From Thermincola carboxydiphila (GTDB lineage: Bacteria; Bacillota; Thermincolia; Thermincolales; UBA2595): a stretch of 64,000 nucleotides of DNA. Where the stretch lies: positions 1 to 64,000 of the forward strand of contig JAENZX010000010.1 in NCBI GenBank assembly GCA_016841045.1, in the 5' to 3' direction. Positions 8,615 through 18,017 of the stretch are shown here, one piece after another. Under the pieces are notes generated by a model that saw nothing but the letters and a program-made list of their open reading frames with translations, did not search any database and had not been told where the DNA came from. Numbering within the stretch: position 1 is the first letter of the stretch; each line of letters begins with the position of its first letter. Made by a program: the position numbers and the translations under genes.

Positions 8615-9457
8615 TTAAACTTTAGCAGCCTTAATTACCCTATTTAACCCCGCAAGGTCTTTTATAATTTCAATACGCCCAAAACCATGAAATGCTGCCA
8701 TCTTCGCTAATGCGTCAGCCTGCAGGTAACCAAATTCAATCAGGAGGCACCCGCCCTGTTTTAAAAGCTTGACCGCTGCAGGTAAAAGCTCCCGATAGAG
8801 ATCCAATCCGTCATCCCCGCCATGCAGCGCCCCGTCAGGTTCATATCCGCGGACATCATAGGGGAGTTCACTCATTTCCTGTGTCGGAATATACGGGAGG
8901 TTCGCTGTGATTAGGTCATACTGCGAAAGGTGTTGCGAGTCAAAAGGGTCCAGCAGATGACCCTGATAAAATACTACCCTGTCGGCGACACCGTGGCGGG
9001 CAGCATTCTCTCTGGCAACCTCCAGCGCCTTGAATGAAGTATCCACTGCCCTTATGCAGCTTTCAGGGAGATAATAAGCTAGCGAAACAGCGATTGCACC
9101 ACTACCTGTACCCACGTCAATAACACTAAAAGGCTTTATTTCTAAAGCCTTTTCAACAAGAATCTCAGTTTCCGGTCTTGGAATCAAAACACTGTTACAG
9201 ACTTTAAAGGTTAGAGACATGAATTCCTTCTCCCCCGTCAGATATGCTACAGGTTCTCTGTCAGATCGCCTTCTGACCACCCTGAAATATTCACTTAATT
9301 CGCTTTCACCTATCAGGCCATCCCTCAGGTATAAATCTATACGACTTATATTTAAGACGTGTGCCAGCAGAACTTCAGCGTCCAAACGTGCTGTCTCAAT
9401 ACTCTTGGATCGTAAGATTTCCGCTCCTTTGGATACAGCCTCTTTAAATGTTACCAA
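8615..9457 (-). CDS. prmC: peptide chain release factor glutamine methyltransferase
   Basis: Methylates the GGQ glutamine of release factors using SAM. The 280-residue protein has the N-terminal helical domain and a Rossmann fold with the SAM loop VIDVGTGSGAIAVSLA. The active-site tetrapeptide reads NLPY instead of the usual NPPY (ITANLPYIPTQE). The gene lies 18 bp after prfA, its substrate gene, a near-universal pairing. The start is probably a TTG at 9457 with AGGTGG upstream. Confidence 0.95.
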   Translation of the reverse strand: MVTFKEAVSKGAEILRSKSIETARLDAEVLLAHVLNISRIDLYLRDGLIGESELSEYFRVVRRRSDREPVAYLTGEKEFMSLTFKVCNSVLIPRPETEILVEKALEIKPFSVIDVGTGSGAIAVSLAYYLPESCIRAVDTSFKALEVARENAARHGVADRVVFYQGHLLDPFDSQHLSQYDLITANLPYIPTQEMSELPYDVRGYEPDGALHGGDDGLDLYRELLPAAVKLLKQGGCLLIEFGYLQADALAKMAAFHGFGRIEIIKDLAGLNRVIKAAKV

Positions 9458-9475
9458 GATGTAGCCACCACCTAA

Positions 9476-10543
9476 TTACTGCAGCTGCTTGAGCCTCTCA
9501 GCCTGATCTGTCGTGATTAGTGCATCAATTACTTCATCCAATTCTCCTTCAAGGACCTGGGTTAGCTTATGAAGGGTTAAACCAATCCTGTGATCAGTTA
9601 CCCGACCCTGCGGAAAATTATAAGTCCTGATTCTCTCGCTGCGGTCCCCGGTACCAACCTGACTTTTCCTCTCATTTGCCATCTGACTATTGGCCTCTTC
9701 CTGTGCTTTCTCAAGAAGACGTGCCCTTAACACCTTCATAGCTTTATCTTTATTCTTATGCTGTGATTTTTCATCCTGGCAGGAAACCACAATACCGGTG
9801 GGAACGTGGGTAACCCTGACCGCAGACTGAGTTGTATTAACCGACTGCCCTCCGGGACCACTCGAACAAAATACATCGATCCTCAGATCATTGGAGTCTA
9901 TTGCAACATCCACCTCTTCAGCCTCGGGAAGAACAGCAACTGTTACAGTAGATGTATGAATGCGCCCTGACGACTCAGTAGAAGGCACCCTTTGTACTCG
10001 ATGTACTCCACTTTCAAACTTCAGGCGGCTAAATGCGCCATTACCTTCGATAAGAAAGCTTATTTCCTTGATACCACCGATATCTGTAGCATTAGTGCTT
10101 AGTATTTCGGTTTTCCATCCTTTAGTCTCAGCATATTTCCCATACATCCTAAACAATTCACTGGCAAATAAGGCTGCTTCGTCTCCACCGGCGCCGCCTC
10201 GAATTTCAACGATAACGTTCTTCTCGTCATTGGGGTCTTTAGGGAGCAGAAGTACTTTAAGTTTGAGCTCAAGGTCTTCCTTCTTGTCCTTTAATTCCTC
10301 TAACTCAAGCTGGACCATTTCACGGAAATCTTCATCCAGTTTGTCTTCAAGCATTTCTTTAGCATCCTTAATACCCTGAAGGGTATTTTTATAATCCCTG
10401 AAAGCCAAAACAACGTCCGTCAGAGAGGCATGAGCTTTGGCATGCTTCTGCCATTCATTCTGATTACTTATCACTTCTGGGTCACTTAAAAGACCGCTTA
10501 ACTTCTCGTATTTGTCTTCAAGAGCCTGTAATTTATCCAGCAT
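9476..10543 (-). CDS. prfA: peptide chain release factor 1
   Basis: Recognises UAA and UAG in the ribosomal A site and triggers peptide release. At 355 residues it has normal length. The catalytic GGQ sits in [12 protein letters not shown], and the stop-codon-reading tripeptide is PST in [14 protein letters not shown], a PxT variant. The ATG at 10543 has GGGAG at good spacing. It forms an operon with prmC downstream and follows the DUF1385 gene by about 70 bp. Confidence 0.98.
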   Translation of the reverse strand: MLDKLQALEDKYEKLSGLLSDPEVISNQNEWQKHAKAHASLTDVVLAFRDYKNTLQGIKDAKEMLEDKLDEDFREMVQLELEELKDKKEDLELKLKVLLLPKDPNDEKNVIVEIRGGAGGDEAALFASELFRMYGKYAETKGWKTEILSTNATDIGGIKEISFLIEGNGAFSRLKFESGVHRVQRVPSTESSGRIHTSTVTVAVLPEAEEVDVAIDSNDLRIDVFCSSGPGGQSVNTTQSAVRVTHVPTGIVVSCQDEKSQHKNKDKAMKVLRARLLEKAQEEANSQMANERKSQVGTGDRSERIRTYNFPQGRVTDHRIGLTLHKLTQVLEGELDEVIDALITTDQAERLKQLQ

Positions 10544-10614
10544 TTTGACACACTCCCGGTTTTACTTTACTATTTTATTTTTGATCAATTTATTAATTGC
10601 TATTGATTGTATTT

Positions 10615-11499
10615 TTAAGCCTGGGAAGCAGTTTCTTCACCGTTTTCCGGTAACACTGCTTCCAGAGCACTTATTGCGACTTCTATTTGAGAATCATCCG
10701 GTACCCGCGTAGTAAGTTTCTGCAGCCACAGTCCAGGTGCAATGAGAAATTTTACTAACGGTGTGTTGCAATATTTTCCGGACAGCTTCAGCACCTCGTA
10801 CGATACTCCCGCTACAACAGGCAGAAGGATAATCCGGGAAATAATCCTGGCAATAAGAGTCTGCTTGCCAAGAAAGCTGAAAATAAGAATCATGGTAATC
10901 ATTACTATTAACAAAAAACTTGTGCCGCAGCGGGGGTGAAGCTCAGAAAACTTTCTAACGTTTGGTACTGTCAGCTCAGCGCCGGCTTCAAAAGCGTTAA
11001 TAGTCTTATGTTCCGCCCCGTGGTACATAAAAACCCGCTGTATGTCTTTCATTCGGGAGATTGCCACCACATATGCGATAAAAATTGCAATCCGAAATAA
11101 GCCTTCAAATAAATTAACCAGTATTGTGTTAAATGAATAGAAAAGTCTCGCTAAAGATGTTGGAGCCACTACAAAGAGTAAAATCCCTAGTGTAAGCGCT
11201 ATACCAATAGTCAAAGTCATTTCCCATGAACTCAGTTGTTCCTCTTCATCCGGAGCAGCCTGGTTGGCGGAAAAAACCAGCGCTCTGATTCCAATTATCA
11301 TAGACTCAAACAGCGCTACAGTTCCTCTCAAAAATGGCCACTTTAAAAAAGGAAGTTTCTTGGTAATAGAATTAATGGAGTTTTTCTCAATTATTATTTC
11401 ATTGTCAGGCTTTCTAACTGCAACTGCGAGTTCTTCACGGCCGCGCATCATTACTCCCTCAATAACCGCCTGCCCACCGTACTGAAACTTTTCGCCCAA
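10615..11499 (-). CDS. DUF1385 family membrane protein (YqhQ-like)
   Basis: About 294 residues with four to five membrane segments in the middle. The family blocks GGQAVIEGVMMRG at the N-terminus, YHGAEHKTINAFE and LHPRCGTSFLLIV are clear; the histidines and cysteine suggest metal binding. Biochemical role is not established for the family. In many Clostridia it sits between rpmE and prfA as here. The TTG at 11499 is nine bases after AAGGAG; an in-frame TTG at 11508 directly abuts the site. Confidence 0.88.
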   Translation of the reverse strand: MGEKFQYGGQAVIEGVMMRGREELAVAVRKPDNEIIIEKNSINSITKKLPFLKWPFLRGTVALFESMIIGIRALVFSANQAAPDEEEQLSSWEMTLTIGIALTLGILLFVVAPTSLARLFYSFNTILVNLFEGLFRIAIFIAYVVAISRMKDIQRVFMYHGAEHKTINAFEAGAELTVPNVRKFSELHPRCGTSFLLIVMITMILIFSFLGKQTLIARIISRIILLPVVAGVSYEVLKLSGKYCNTPLVKFLIAPGLWLQKLTTRVPDDSQIEVAISALEAVLPENGEETASQA

Positions 11500-11550
11500 T
11501 ATTAACAACTCCTTAATAGCTATCTCAGAGGCTCACTGTTCAGACTATAT

Positions 11551-11578
11551 TAAAAAGAGCAGAGCCTTTGCTCTGCTA
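11551..11578 (-). terminator. rho-independent terminator after rpmE
   Basis: Perfect 8-bp stem AGCAGAGC/GCTCTGCT with a four-base loop, followed on the minus strand by CTTTTTAA. It begins four bases after the rpmE stop codon. Confidence 0.88.
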
Positions 11579-11581
11579 GTT

Positions 11582-11785
11582 TTACATTCCGTATTTTTTC
11601 TTGAATTTATCCACACGACCACTAACATCAAGAAATTTTTGCTTACCGGTAAAGAACGGATGGCACTTGGAGCAAACCTCTACTTTAAGTTCTTTTTTTG
11701 TTGAACCTGATTCAAAAGTTTCCCCGCAAGCGCAGGTAACTATAGTCTTTTCATATTTTGGATGAATATCGCTTTTCAAGGGCAT
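11582..11785 (-). CDS. rpmE: 50S ribosomal protein bL31
   Basis: Large-subunit protein of 67 residues. It has the zinc-binding C+ form: [12 protein letters not shown] in the first half and [15 protein letters not shown] in the second. The ATG at 11785 follows GGAAGAGAGGTG; the longer reading frame upstream is unsupported. The zinc form is often replaced by a cysteine-free paralogue under zinc limitation; no such paralogue is in the window. A terminator follows immediately. Confidence 0.97.
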   Translation of the reverse strand: MPLKSDIHPKYEKTIVTCACGETFESGSTKKELKVEVCSKCHPFFTGKQKFLDVSGRVDKFKKKYGM

Positions 11786-11863
11786 TTCACCTCTCTTCCA
11801 GAAAAATGACCAGTTGGCAACTTTCAATATTATAACATACCAATAATAGGGATGCAACTGATT

Positions 11864-13126
11864 TTACAAGTTTCGCCTTTTTACAGGTTGGGAATAGTTT
11901 CCTACTGCCAGGTTGGGTATTTCATTTTTCAGTATGTCAATAAAACTCCCAATACCCAAGTTCTCCTGTCCACTCAAGACTATTTTTTGGCCTAGGTAGT
12001 CTGGGTCGATATTTAGATTACGTATTTGTACCATGTTGATATCCATACGTTGTATAAACTTTACCAGTGCTTCTGTTTCCTCCGGGGTATCTGTAAGCCC
12101 CGGAAAAGTAAGTAAATTAAGCGACACAAAGACCCCGTTATCCCTAGCAAAAGCTATTGAAGCACACACATCTGACCAGTTGTACCCCCGGGGGTTATAG
12201 TAACCATTGTAGGTCGTTTCCAAGGCGCTTATTGTACTTACCCTAAGAGAGTCTATACCAGCAGAACAAACAGCTCTTATTCCTGCTGTATATCCCCCGT
12301 TAGTGTTCATATTTATTGTCCCGGATTTGGTCTGGCTGCGAATTTGTCTTATTGCTTCAGAAACCACCGGGGCTGCCAGTGCCGGTTCTCCTTCACAGCC
12401 TTGGCCAAAACTTATTATAGCATCATCGGCCTGGTTCAAATGCGGTACAGAGAGTTCAATAATTTCATCAACAGTAGGAGTAAAGTCAATCCTGGTCTGT
12501 GGTGAAGGGCAGCATTCGGCAGGCTGAAGAGATATACAACCCAAGCATGCTGCGTTACAGTTTGGGGAAACGGGTATCCCCCCTTCCCATCTTCCGTAGA
12601 ATATATTCTGGGCTGTGAAGCACCTGTATCGTGTTGCACACTGACCTAACTGCCTAATTATTCTGTTTTCGGGAAACCTCCTGAAGGCCTTTTTTACCGA
12701 CTTGTCCAGTTCGGGTGCGGAGTAATGGATCGGATTCCATTTCACATCATCATCAGTCTGAATAGCTGCGACATGGATTGCCCCATTTTTCCATCCTACA
12801 GCGGCATAACCGAATAAGGGAAGGGGACTTTCATCCGCTCGTTGGTAAGCAGGAATCATGGTCCTCGTATAACCTTGGGGAAGCAAAGCTCCTACAGCAA
12901 AAATCCTCCTGCCCCCAGGTCCTTTATCAACTAACCCGAAATCCCCCTGCCTGTTGACACCCACCGGAACGCCGCCGGGTATAAGGACAAGCCCTGCCCC
13001 CTCCGGCATAACAATTGTTTCAGTTTCATCAAGCTCAGTAAATATATTACCAGAACGACCCACAGCCTGGTAATCGGTATGTTCATACATCCTGCCTTTA
13101 TCATCTGCATATAATAACTGAAACAT
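11864..13126 (-). CDS. radical SAM protein of unknown reaction
   Basis: About 420 residues. The radical SAM cluster motif CNAACLGC (CxxxCxxC) is near residue 190, preceded by GGIPVSPN, and followed by the barrel with FGQGCEGEP, TINMNTNGG and LRVSTISA. The first 170 residues form an extra domain with two more cysteines (CATRYRCF) just before the cluster, plus CCPSP after it, so an extra metal site is possible. It starts at ATG 13126 after GGGAGAA. It lies between the M23 peptidase region and rpmE; the substrate cannot be deduced. Confidence 0.85.
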   Translation of the reverse strand: MFQLLYADDKGRMYEHTDYQAVGRSGNIFTELDETETIVMPEGAGLVLIPGGVPVGVNRQGDFGLVDKGPGGRRIFAVGALLPQGYTRTMIPAYQRADESPLPLFGYAAVGWKNGAIHVAAIQTDDDVKWNPIHYSAPELDKSVKKAFRRFPENRIIRQLGQCATRYRCFTAQNIFYGRWEGGIPVSPNCNAACLGCISLQPAECCPSPQTRIDFTPTVDEIIELSVPHLNQADDAIISFGQGCEGEPALAAPVVSEAIRQIRSQTKSGTINMNTNGGYTAGIRAVCSAGIDSLRVSTISALETTYNGYYNPRGYNWSDVCASIAFARDNGVFVSLNLLTFPGLTDTPEETEALVKFIQRMDINMVQIRNLNIDPDYLGQKIVLSGQENLGIGSFIDILKNEIPNLAVGNYSQPVKRRNL

Positions 13127-13206
13127 TTTCACTTCTCCCGCTTCAATCTCTTCCCAATTATATAACTTTTTGCGAAAGAGATAAAGGGTTACCGATTTTT
13201 CTTGTG

Positions 13207-13311
13207 TTACCCATTTTTCTTCTTATCTTTAGCTTTCTTTAAAAACTTAAGATAATTTTCATAATTTTTCAGGTTGGTCTCAACCTGTTTTAGTAAAGCT
13301 GATTTGTTCAT
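13207..13311 (-). CDS. 34-residue lysine-rich small protein
   Basis: A short gene starting at ATG 13311, six bases after a clear GGAGGG, and ending at TAA 13207. The protein starts MNKSALLKQVETNLKNYENY and ends with a lysine-rich tail; it looks like one amphipathic, strongly basic helix. No family is recognised. It lies between the M23 peptidase terminator and the radical SAM gene, so it may be co-transcribed with the radical SAM gene and could be a small partner or nucleic-acid-binding protein. Coding status rests on the ribosome binding site and composition only. Confidence 0.55.
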   Translation of the reverse strand: MNKSALLKQVETNLKNYENYLKFLKKAKDKKKNG

Positions 13312-13371
13312 TCGTATCCCTCCGCTGTTGGTTTATATTACCATTATTACCGCGAAAGAATGTTCTTAACC

Positions 13372-13415
13372 AAAAAGCCCCCTGATTTTCTTTTACAAAA
13401 ATTAGAGGGGGCGGT
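13372..13415 (-). terminator. rho-independent terminator after the M23 peptidase gene
   Basis: On the minus strand GCCCCCT pairs with AGGGGGC, with a partly paired A/T middle, followed by CTTTTTGG. It ends the LysM/M23 gene and isolates the small 34-codon gene. Confidence 0.75.
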
Positions 13416-13454
13416 TCACAACATAAGTTTTTAACTTTATAGGACGTTAAATAC

Positions 13455-14393
13455 TTATAACTTGTCCGGCAGATATTTTTCGGGGTCGAAGGGCTGGCCT
13501 TTGTATAAGAGCTCAAAGTGCAGGTGCGGTCCAGTTGATCGCCCAGTGTTTCCTACCCTCGCAATAACTTGTCCTTTTTCCACGCGCTCACCAACGGTAA
13601 CCAGCAGTTTAGATGCATGGGCATACTGACTTCTAAAACCATTCCCATGGTTAATAATAATTGTATATCCATAGGTGCCTCTGTCTCCGGAGAAGGCTAC
13701 AACTCCGTCTTCAACCGCTGTTATGGGTTCACCGTTATCTGCTGCTATATCTATTCCTTCATGCATACGGCCCCAGCGTCTGCCGAAAGCTGAAGATACT
13801 ACTCCTTCTACAGGCCAGCTGCTGAGTTGGGGAATATTTATATTGCTAAGCACCGCAGAGTTTTTATCTTGTGAATTTGACCGATTACGGTTTTCCTCAG
13901 CCACAGATTCCCCACTATAAAAAGCATTTACATCAATGGGTACGGTTATTTCCCGATCTGCCGGCAGCAGCTCCAGTATATTTTCACCGTTTTCCCCTGC
14001 CAGGACTTCTACTGTCGTATTAAACTTTTTTGCAAGACTCCACAATGTATCTCCAGGAGCTACGGTATATACTACTTTATTACCGTAGGGTATTACTATT
14101 TCGCTATTTTCCAATAATAAATCTTCTGCATTCATATCATTTGTATAAGCCAGTAAATCAACATCAACATCGAACTTCTCAGCCACCGACCATAGGCAGT
14201 CACCTTTCTGTACAGTGTAAAAAACAGGTGAACTTGCACCGGTTACAGGCTGCACTTCCAGGGTTTTCTTGACTTGGCTCTCGGTAGCCTGTCCCATATC
14301 CACCCTGCCGGTGAAAAGTAATGCTGCTGTAATTGCAGTTGTGACTGCAGTAACTAGCAACATTGCAATTCCGGCTTTTCTCTTAATGCTCAT
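13455..14393 (-). CDS. LysM-M23 cell wall endopeptidase
   Basis: Secreted or membrane-anchored peptidoglycan hydrolase of 312 residues. An N-terminal hydrophobic signal/anchor (residues 8-28) is followed by two LysM domains (VQKGDCLWSVAEKF and VAPGDTLWSLAKKF), a low-complexity linker and a C-terminal M23 domain. The zinc ligands are visible in HEGIDIA and GPHLHFEL, and the fold is intact (FGRRWGRMHEG). The ATG at 14393 has GGAGAGTG upstream. It follows rho. Similar proteins act in sporulation or cell separation; which applies here cannot be read. Confidence 0.92.
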   Translation of the reverse strand: MSIKRKAGIAMLLVTAVTTAITAALLFTGRVDMGQATESQVKKTLEVQPVTGASSPVFYTVQKGDCLWSVAEKFDVDVDLLAYTNDMNAEDLLLENSEIVIPYGNKVVYTVAPGDTLWSLAKKFNTTVEVLAGENGENILELLPADREITVPIDVNAFYSGESVAEENRNRSNSQDKNSAVLSNINIPQLSSWPVEGVVSSAFGRRWGRMHEGIDIAADNGEPITAVEDGVVAFSGDRGTYGYTIIINHGNGFRSQYAHASKLLVTVGERVEKGQVIARVGNTGRSTGPHLHFELLYKGQPFDPEKYLPDKL

Positions 14394-14458
14394 CTAAAAT
14401 TCACTCTCCCAAAACAATAGTCCTTACTATTTTTGCCGGTTTTGGGTATTCTTATACA

Positions 14459-14486
14459 ATAACGGCCTCCCGGAGGAGGCCGTTAT
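14459..14486 (-). terminator. stable hairpin directly after rho
   Basis: Perfect 12-bp stem ATAACGGCCTCC/GGAGGCCGTTAT with a four-base loop, starting at the base after the rho stop codon. The T-run after it on the minus strand is poor (TGTATAAG), so it may act as a weak terminator or mRNA 3' stabiliser. Confidence 0.7.
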
Positions 14487-15746
14487 TTACACTACTACTT
14501 TACAGAACTCGGTTGATTTAAGCATGAGTTCTCTGTTCGATTTGGTTTTCTTCAAAATATCCATCAAGAGCTCTATTGCTTCGGTTGTTGTAGATTGGTT
14601 AAAGGTCTTGCGGAAATTCCACATTATTTCCAGTTCTTCCCTGGTCAGGAGCAGGTCTTCTTTTCTTGTACCTGACCGTTTTATATCAATTGCCGGGAAT
14701 AGGCGTCTGTCAGCTAACTTGCGGTCAAGGATAAGTTCCATATTCCCTGTTCCTTTAAACTCTTCAAAGATAACATCATCCATTCTGCTTCCGGTTTCCA
14801 CCAAAGCGGTAGCAAGAATCGTAAGACTTCCACCCTCTTCAATATTTCTTGCCGCCCCGAAAAACCTTTTTGGTTTATGAAGGGCACTGGGATCTACACC
14901 ACCTGACAATGTGCGTCCACTAGATGGCTCAACAAGGTTGTATGCCCGGGCCAGTCTTGTAATACTATCCAGCAAAACTACTACATCCTGCTTATGCTCA
15001 ACCAGACGTTTGGCCCGTTCTAAAACCATTTCAGCAACCTTAACATGATTATCTGCAGGTTCGTCAAAAGTTGAACTTATTACTTCCCCTTTTACAGAAC
15101 GCTGCATATCAGTAACTTCTTCAGGTCGTTCATCGATGAGGAGTATTATTAATTTAATATCAGGATAATTTGTGGTGATACTGTTGGCAATTTGCTTAAG
15201 AAGAACAGTTTTACCGGCTTTCGGCGGGGATACTATAAGACCACGTTGTCCTTTCCCAAGAGGGGCCACCAGATCTATTACTCTCGTTACGGCCAGCTCT
15301 GGCCCTACTTCAAGATTAATCCTCTGATTCGGATAAATTGGGGTTAATGCATCAAAGTGAATGCGGCGGTCGGCCTGTTCAACATCTAGTCCGTTAATCT
15401 TCTCAACTCTTAGTAAGGCAAAATACCTTTCATTGTCTCTCGGCGGTCTGACCTGTCCTCCTACAAGGTCTCCAGTTCTTAGGTCAAACCTTCTTATTTG
15501 AGATGGTGATACGTAAATATCGTCTTTACTGGGTACATAGCTAAAAGGTCTTAAGAAGCCGTAGCCATCGGATAAAATGTCTAACATTCCTTCTGCAGTA
15601 AGGGTTTGATCCTGGCGAGACTTAACTTTGGCTATTTCAAAAATCAATTCCGATTTTCGAAGTTTGTAATACCCCGCAATCTCCAACTGCCTAGCAATTT
15701 CATGTAGGTCAGCCATTGTTTTGGTTTCCAGTTCGGAAGCGTTCAA
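14487..15746 (-). CDS. rho: transcription termination factor Rho
   Basis: Hexameric RNA-dependent ATPase that ends transcription. About 419 residues. The N-terminal Rho-N helices are followed by the cold-shock-like RNA-binding domain ([14 protein letters not shown]), the P-loop [13 protein letters not shown], the Walker B region [13 protein letters not shown] and the Q-loop/R-loop region. The TTG at 15746 is seven bases after GGGAGG. There is no long N-terminal insertion as seen in some Clostridia. Order glpX-...-rho-...-rpmE matches B. subtilis. Confidence 0.97.
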   Translation of the reverse strand: MNASELETKTMADLHEIARQLEIAGYYKLRKSELIFEIAKVKSRQDQTLTAEGMLDILSDGYGFLRPFSYVPSKDDIYVSPSQIRRFDLRTGDLVGGQVRPPRDNERYFALLRVEKINGLDVEQADRRIHFDALTPIYPNQRINLEVGPELAVTRVIDLVAPLGKGQRGLIVSPPKAGKTVLLKQIANSITTNYPDIKLIILLIDERPEEVTDMQRSVKGEVISSTFDEPADNHVKVAEMVLERAKRLVEHKQDVVVLLDSITRLARAYNLVEPSSGRTLSGGVDPSALHKPKRFFGAARNIEEGGSLTILATALVETGSRMDDVIFEEFKGTGNMELILDRKLADRRLFPAIDIKRSGTRKEDLLLTREELEIMWNFRKTFNQSTTTEAIELLMDILKKTKSNRELMLKSTEFCKVVV

Positions 15747-15827
15747 GTTTTTACCTCCCAAAAAAATATGTAGTAATTATATTCTAACCCGACAACAGAA
15801 AGGTTATTCATAATGTTCTATAACCTT

Positions 15828-15859
15828 CTAATAAAAATAAGGTTCATGCGAACCTTATT
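15828..15859 (-). terminator. terminator overlapping the end of the DUF2062 pair
   Basis: Perfect 10-bp stem AATAAGGTTC/GAACCTTATT with loop ATGC, then TTTTTATTAG on the minus strand. The stop codon of the second DUF2062 gene lies inside the stem. A second AT-rich hairpin (AAGGTTAT/ATAACCTT) follows at 15800-15827. Confidence 0.85.
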
Positions 15860-16349
15860 CAGCGTTTAACTGAGCTTTTGCTTTCTTAAGTTTCACCTTT
15901 CGAATTCTTGATTTAATAGAATAATAGATAACAAAATAAGATATGAAAAATATCACCAGCCCATTAAATATACCTGCAAAAATATAAGGCACACCTCCGG
16001 CCAGAATAGTGTTTGTTACTTGTTCAACATAGCCGTTTCCTGTCGCATGTGGCAGTATTATCTTTCCCAGACCAGGGAATAATGCCACAATAAAAGATTT
16101 GACCGTTAAATTAAGGTATACTATAGCCGGAAAGAATGGTTTCAGAGATGTAGCCGACATAACTGCAGCGAGACTGTTCATCTTTAGTATTCTTGCTACA
16201 ACAAACGCAATAAAGATACTTAAAAAAGGAATAGGAATCGCAAAATCCAGTGCAAATCCTAACCCCACCCCCTGTGCTACCTTTGAGGGAGTATCCTTTA
16301 CCCTAATCATTTTATAATATTGGTATTTTAGATAGCGGCCTAGGCGCAC
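15855..16349 (-). CDS. DUF2062 membrane protein (second of a tandem pair)
   Basis: About 164 residues with three to four hydrophobic segments and a basic C-terminal tail. It shares with the gene upstream the DUF2062 pattern: a short basic N-terminus, KVAxGxGLGF, and KPFFPAIVYLNL. A GTG at 16349 lies eight bases after ACAGGAGG, and the upstream gene's TAG stop shares its last base with that GTG, so translation is coupled. The longer frame from 16382 is less likely. Role unknown; members are small inner-membrane proteins. Confidence 0.75.
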   Translation of the reverse strand: MRLGRYLKYQYYKMIRVKDTPSKVAQGVGLGFALDFAIPIPFLSIFIAFVVARILKMNSLAAVMSATSLKPFFPAIVYLNLTVKSFIVALFPGLGKIILPHATGNGYVEQVTNTILAGGVPYIFAGIFNGLVIFFISYFVIYYSIKSRIRKVKLKKAKAQLNAE

Positions 16350-16822
16350 TAGTTTTGCCTCCTGTTTTTGCATACCAGCCATTTCAGTATAGTTAACCGG
16401 TAACGCTCCACCACAAAATAAATAAACACATACAAGATTATGCCCAAAATCAGACTATTAATTGCTGCACCAATAAAAAACACTTTGCCCAGCATTCCCA
16501 AAGTTGAAATGCTAGGTTTGAGAAGAGTTTCACCAAGATAAAGAGGCAGCATACTTTGTTTTGGCAATATCAAGCAGCCGGTGGTTAAATTCAAATAAAA
16601 AAACAGTGGAAATAAGGGTTTAAAAACAAGGTCCCCAAGGATACCCGCCGTAACATTAGCAAAGACCACGGCTGCGGCTAGTCCCGCCAATGGTACCCCG
16701 ACTCCAAAGGTTGGGTAAAAGTTGACGCAGGCACCAATGGCAAAACCTAGAGCGACCTTGGCAGGAGCGCCTTTTAATCTAAGAAACTTGATCAGGTTAT
16801 ATTTAAGGCGTCTCTTTACCAT
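16349..16822 (-). CDS. DUF2062 membrane protein (first of a tandem pair)
   Basis: 157 residues, three to four hydrophobic segments. The block KVALGFAIGACVNFYPTFG and KPLFPLFFYLNLT match the DUF2062 pattern and align with the downstream copy, so the two are paralogues that arose by duplication. The two may form a hetero-oligomer since their translation is coupled through a TAGTG overlap. The ribosome binding site (GGTGA) is weak. It lies between the glpX terminator and rho. No function is assigned. Confidence 0.78.
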   Translation of the reverse strand: MVKRRLKYNLIKFLRLKGAPAKVALGFAIGACVNFYPTFGVGVPLAGLAAAVVFANVTAGILGDLVFKPLFPLFFYLNLTTGCLILPKQSMLPLYLGETLLKPSISTLGMLGKVFFIGAAINSLILGIILYVFIYFVVERYRLTILKWLVCKNRRQN

Positions 16823-16844
16823 CTATATTCACCACTTTTTAGAT

Positions 16845-16893
16845 AAAACAAAAACCTTCATCTTAACACTATCTTATGTTAAGACGAAGGCTA
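16845..16893 (-). terminator. rho-independent terminator after glpX
   Basis: Long stem CCTTCGTCTTAAC/GTTAAGATGAAGG with one mismatch, then GGTTTTTGTTTT on the minus strand. Confidence 0.88.
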
Positions 16894-16936
16894 TCACATA
16901 AAGTATAACATTGGTAAAATCAAGAGTCAAGCAACG

Positions 16937-17884
16937 CTATTTCCTATATGTAAAGGGCTTTATATCAAGTCGGTGAATAGCGTCAATAAACCTTACGGTT
17001 CCTGTTACCGAACGCATTACAACCGTATGCGTCCTGGCACCATTACCAAAATATCTTACACCCTGAACCAGGTCACCATCTGTAATTCCTGTTGCAGCAA
17101 ATACCACATCATCACTTTTTACCAGATCGTCCATGGTTAACAGCCTGTTAATATCGCCTATCCCCAGTTTCTTTGCTCTTAAAACATCTTCATCGTCTTC
17201 TGGCCAGAGACGACCCTGCATCTCACCACCGAGGCATTTAAGGGCGGCAGCAGCCACAACTCCTTCAGGAGCTCCACCGATACCCAAAAGCATATCAACA
17301 GCCGTACCTCCCATGGCCGCAGCAACAGCCGGAGCCACGTCTCCATCTTGAATCAGCTTAATACAAGCTCCTGCAGCGCGGACTTCTTTAATTATCTTAT
17401 CATGCCGCGGGCGATTAAGAATCACAACAGTGAGGTCTTCTAATTTTTTATCATAAGCATCCGCAACAGCTTTAAGATTGTCTATTACCGGAGCATCCAG
17501 ATGAATTTTACCTTTAGCTTTAGGCCCAACAGCGATTTTATCCATGTACATATCAGGTGCATGAAGAAAACCACCCGTTTCTGTCGCCGCCAGAACAGCG
17601 ATGGCATTATTTAAACCCCTGGCAACATTATTTGTGCCCTCAACGGGGTCAACTGCAATGTCAACTCTTGGCTCAACACCTGCTCCTACCCGTTCTCCTA
17701 TGTACAGCATTGGGGCTTCGTCCATTTCGCCTTCCCCGATAACAACCGTTCCGTCAATCTGGACAGTACTGAAAACAGACCTCATAGCCACAACAGCCGC
17801 ATCATCAGCCGCCTCTTTATCTCCCCTGCCCATCCAGCGAGCAGCTGCTATCGCAGCAGCCTCAGTAACTCGGGCAAATTCCAT
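16937..17884 (-). CDS. glpX: class II fructose-1,6-bisphosphatase
   Basis: Hydrolyses fructose 1,6-bisphosphate in gluconeogenesis, metal dependent. About 315 residues. The metal and substrate blocks [16 protein letters not shown] and [12 protein letters not shown] are clear, and [16 protein letters not shown] is the phosphate-binding region. The ATG at 17884 follows AGGGAG at six bases; the in-frame TTG upstream at 17902 lacks a site. It sits with transaldolase and aldolase genes, a small central-carbon cluster also seen in B. subtilis; murA, present there, is missing here. Confidence 0.97.
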   Translation of the reverse strand: MEFARVTEAAAIAAARWMGRGDKEAADDAAVVAMRSVFSTVQIDGTVVIGEGEMDEAPMLYIGERVGAGVEPRVDIAVDPVEGTNNVARGLNNAIAVLAATETGGFLHAPDMYMDKIAVGPKAKGKIHLDAPVIDNLKAVADAYDKKLEDLTVVILNRPRHDKIIKEVRAAGACIKLIQDGDVAPAVAAAMGGTAVDMLLGIGGAPEGVVAAAALKCLGGEMQGRLWPEDDEDVLRAKKLGIGDINRLLTMDDLVKSDDVVFAATGITDGDLVQGVRYFGNGARTHTVVMRSVTGTVRFIDAIHRLDIKPFTYRK

Positions 17885-18017
17885 AGTCAACTCCCTAATC
17901 AAAAAAAAACCCCTCCCATAAAAAAGTAAAAGTATGACACTTACTCAATATTGTGCTATGCTATTTAATCTTTCTACCTTATATGCGTGTGTTCCTGCAC
18001 AAAGAACATAAAATTCA

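Noticed and set aside
13280-13516. 78-codon frame on the minus strand spanning the terminator and start of the 34-codon gene region
   Set aside because: It runs through the M23 terminator hairpin and overlaps the M23 gene end, with no ribosome binding site and odd composition.
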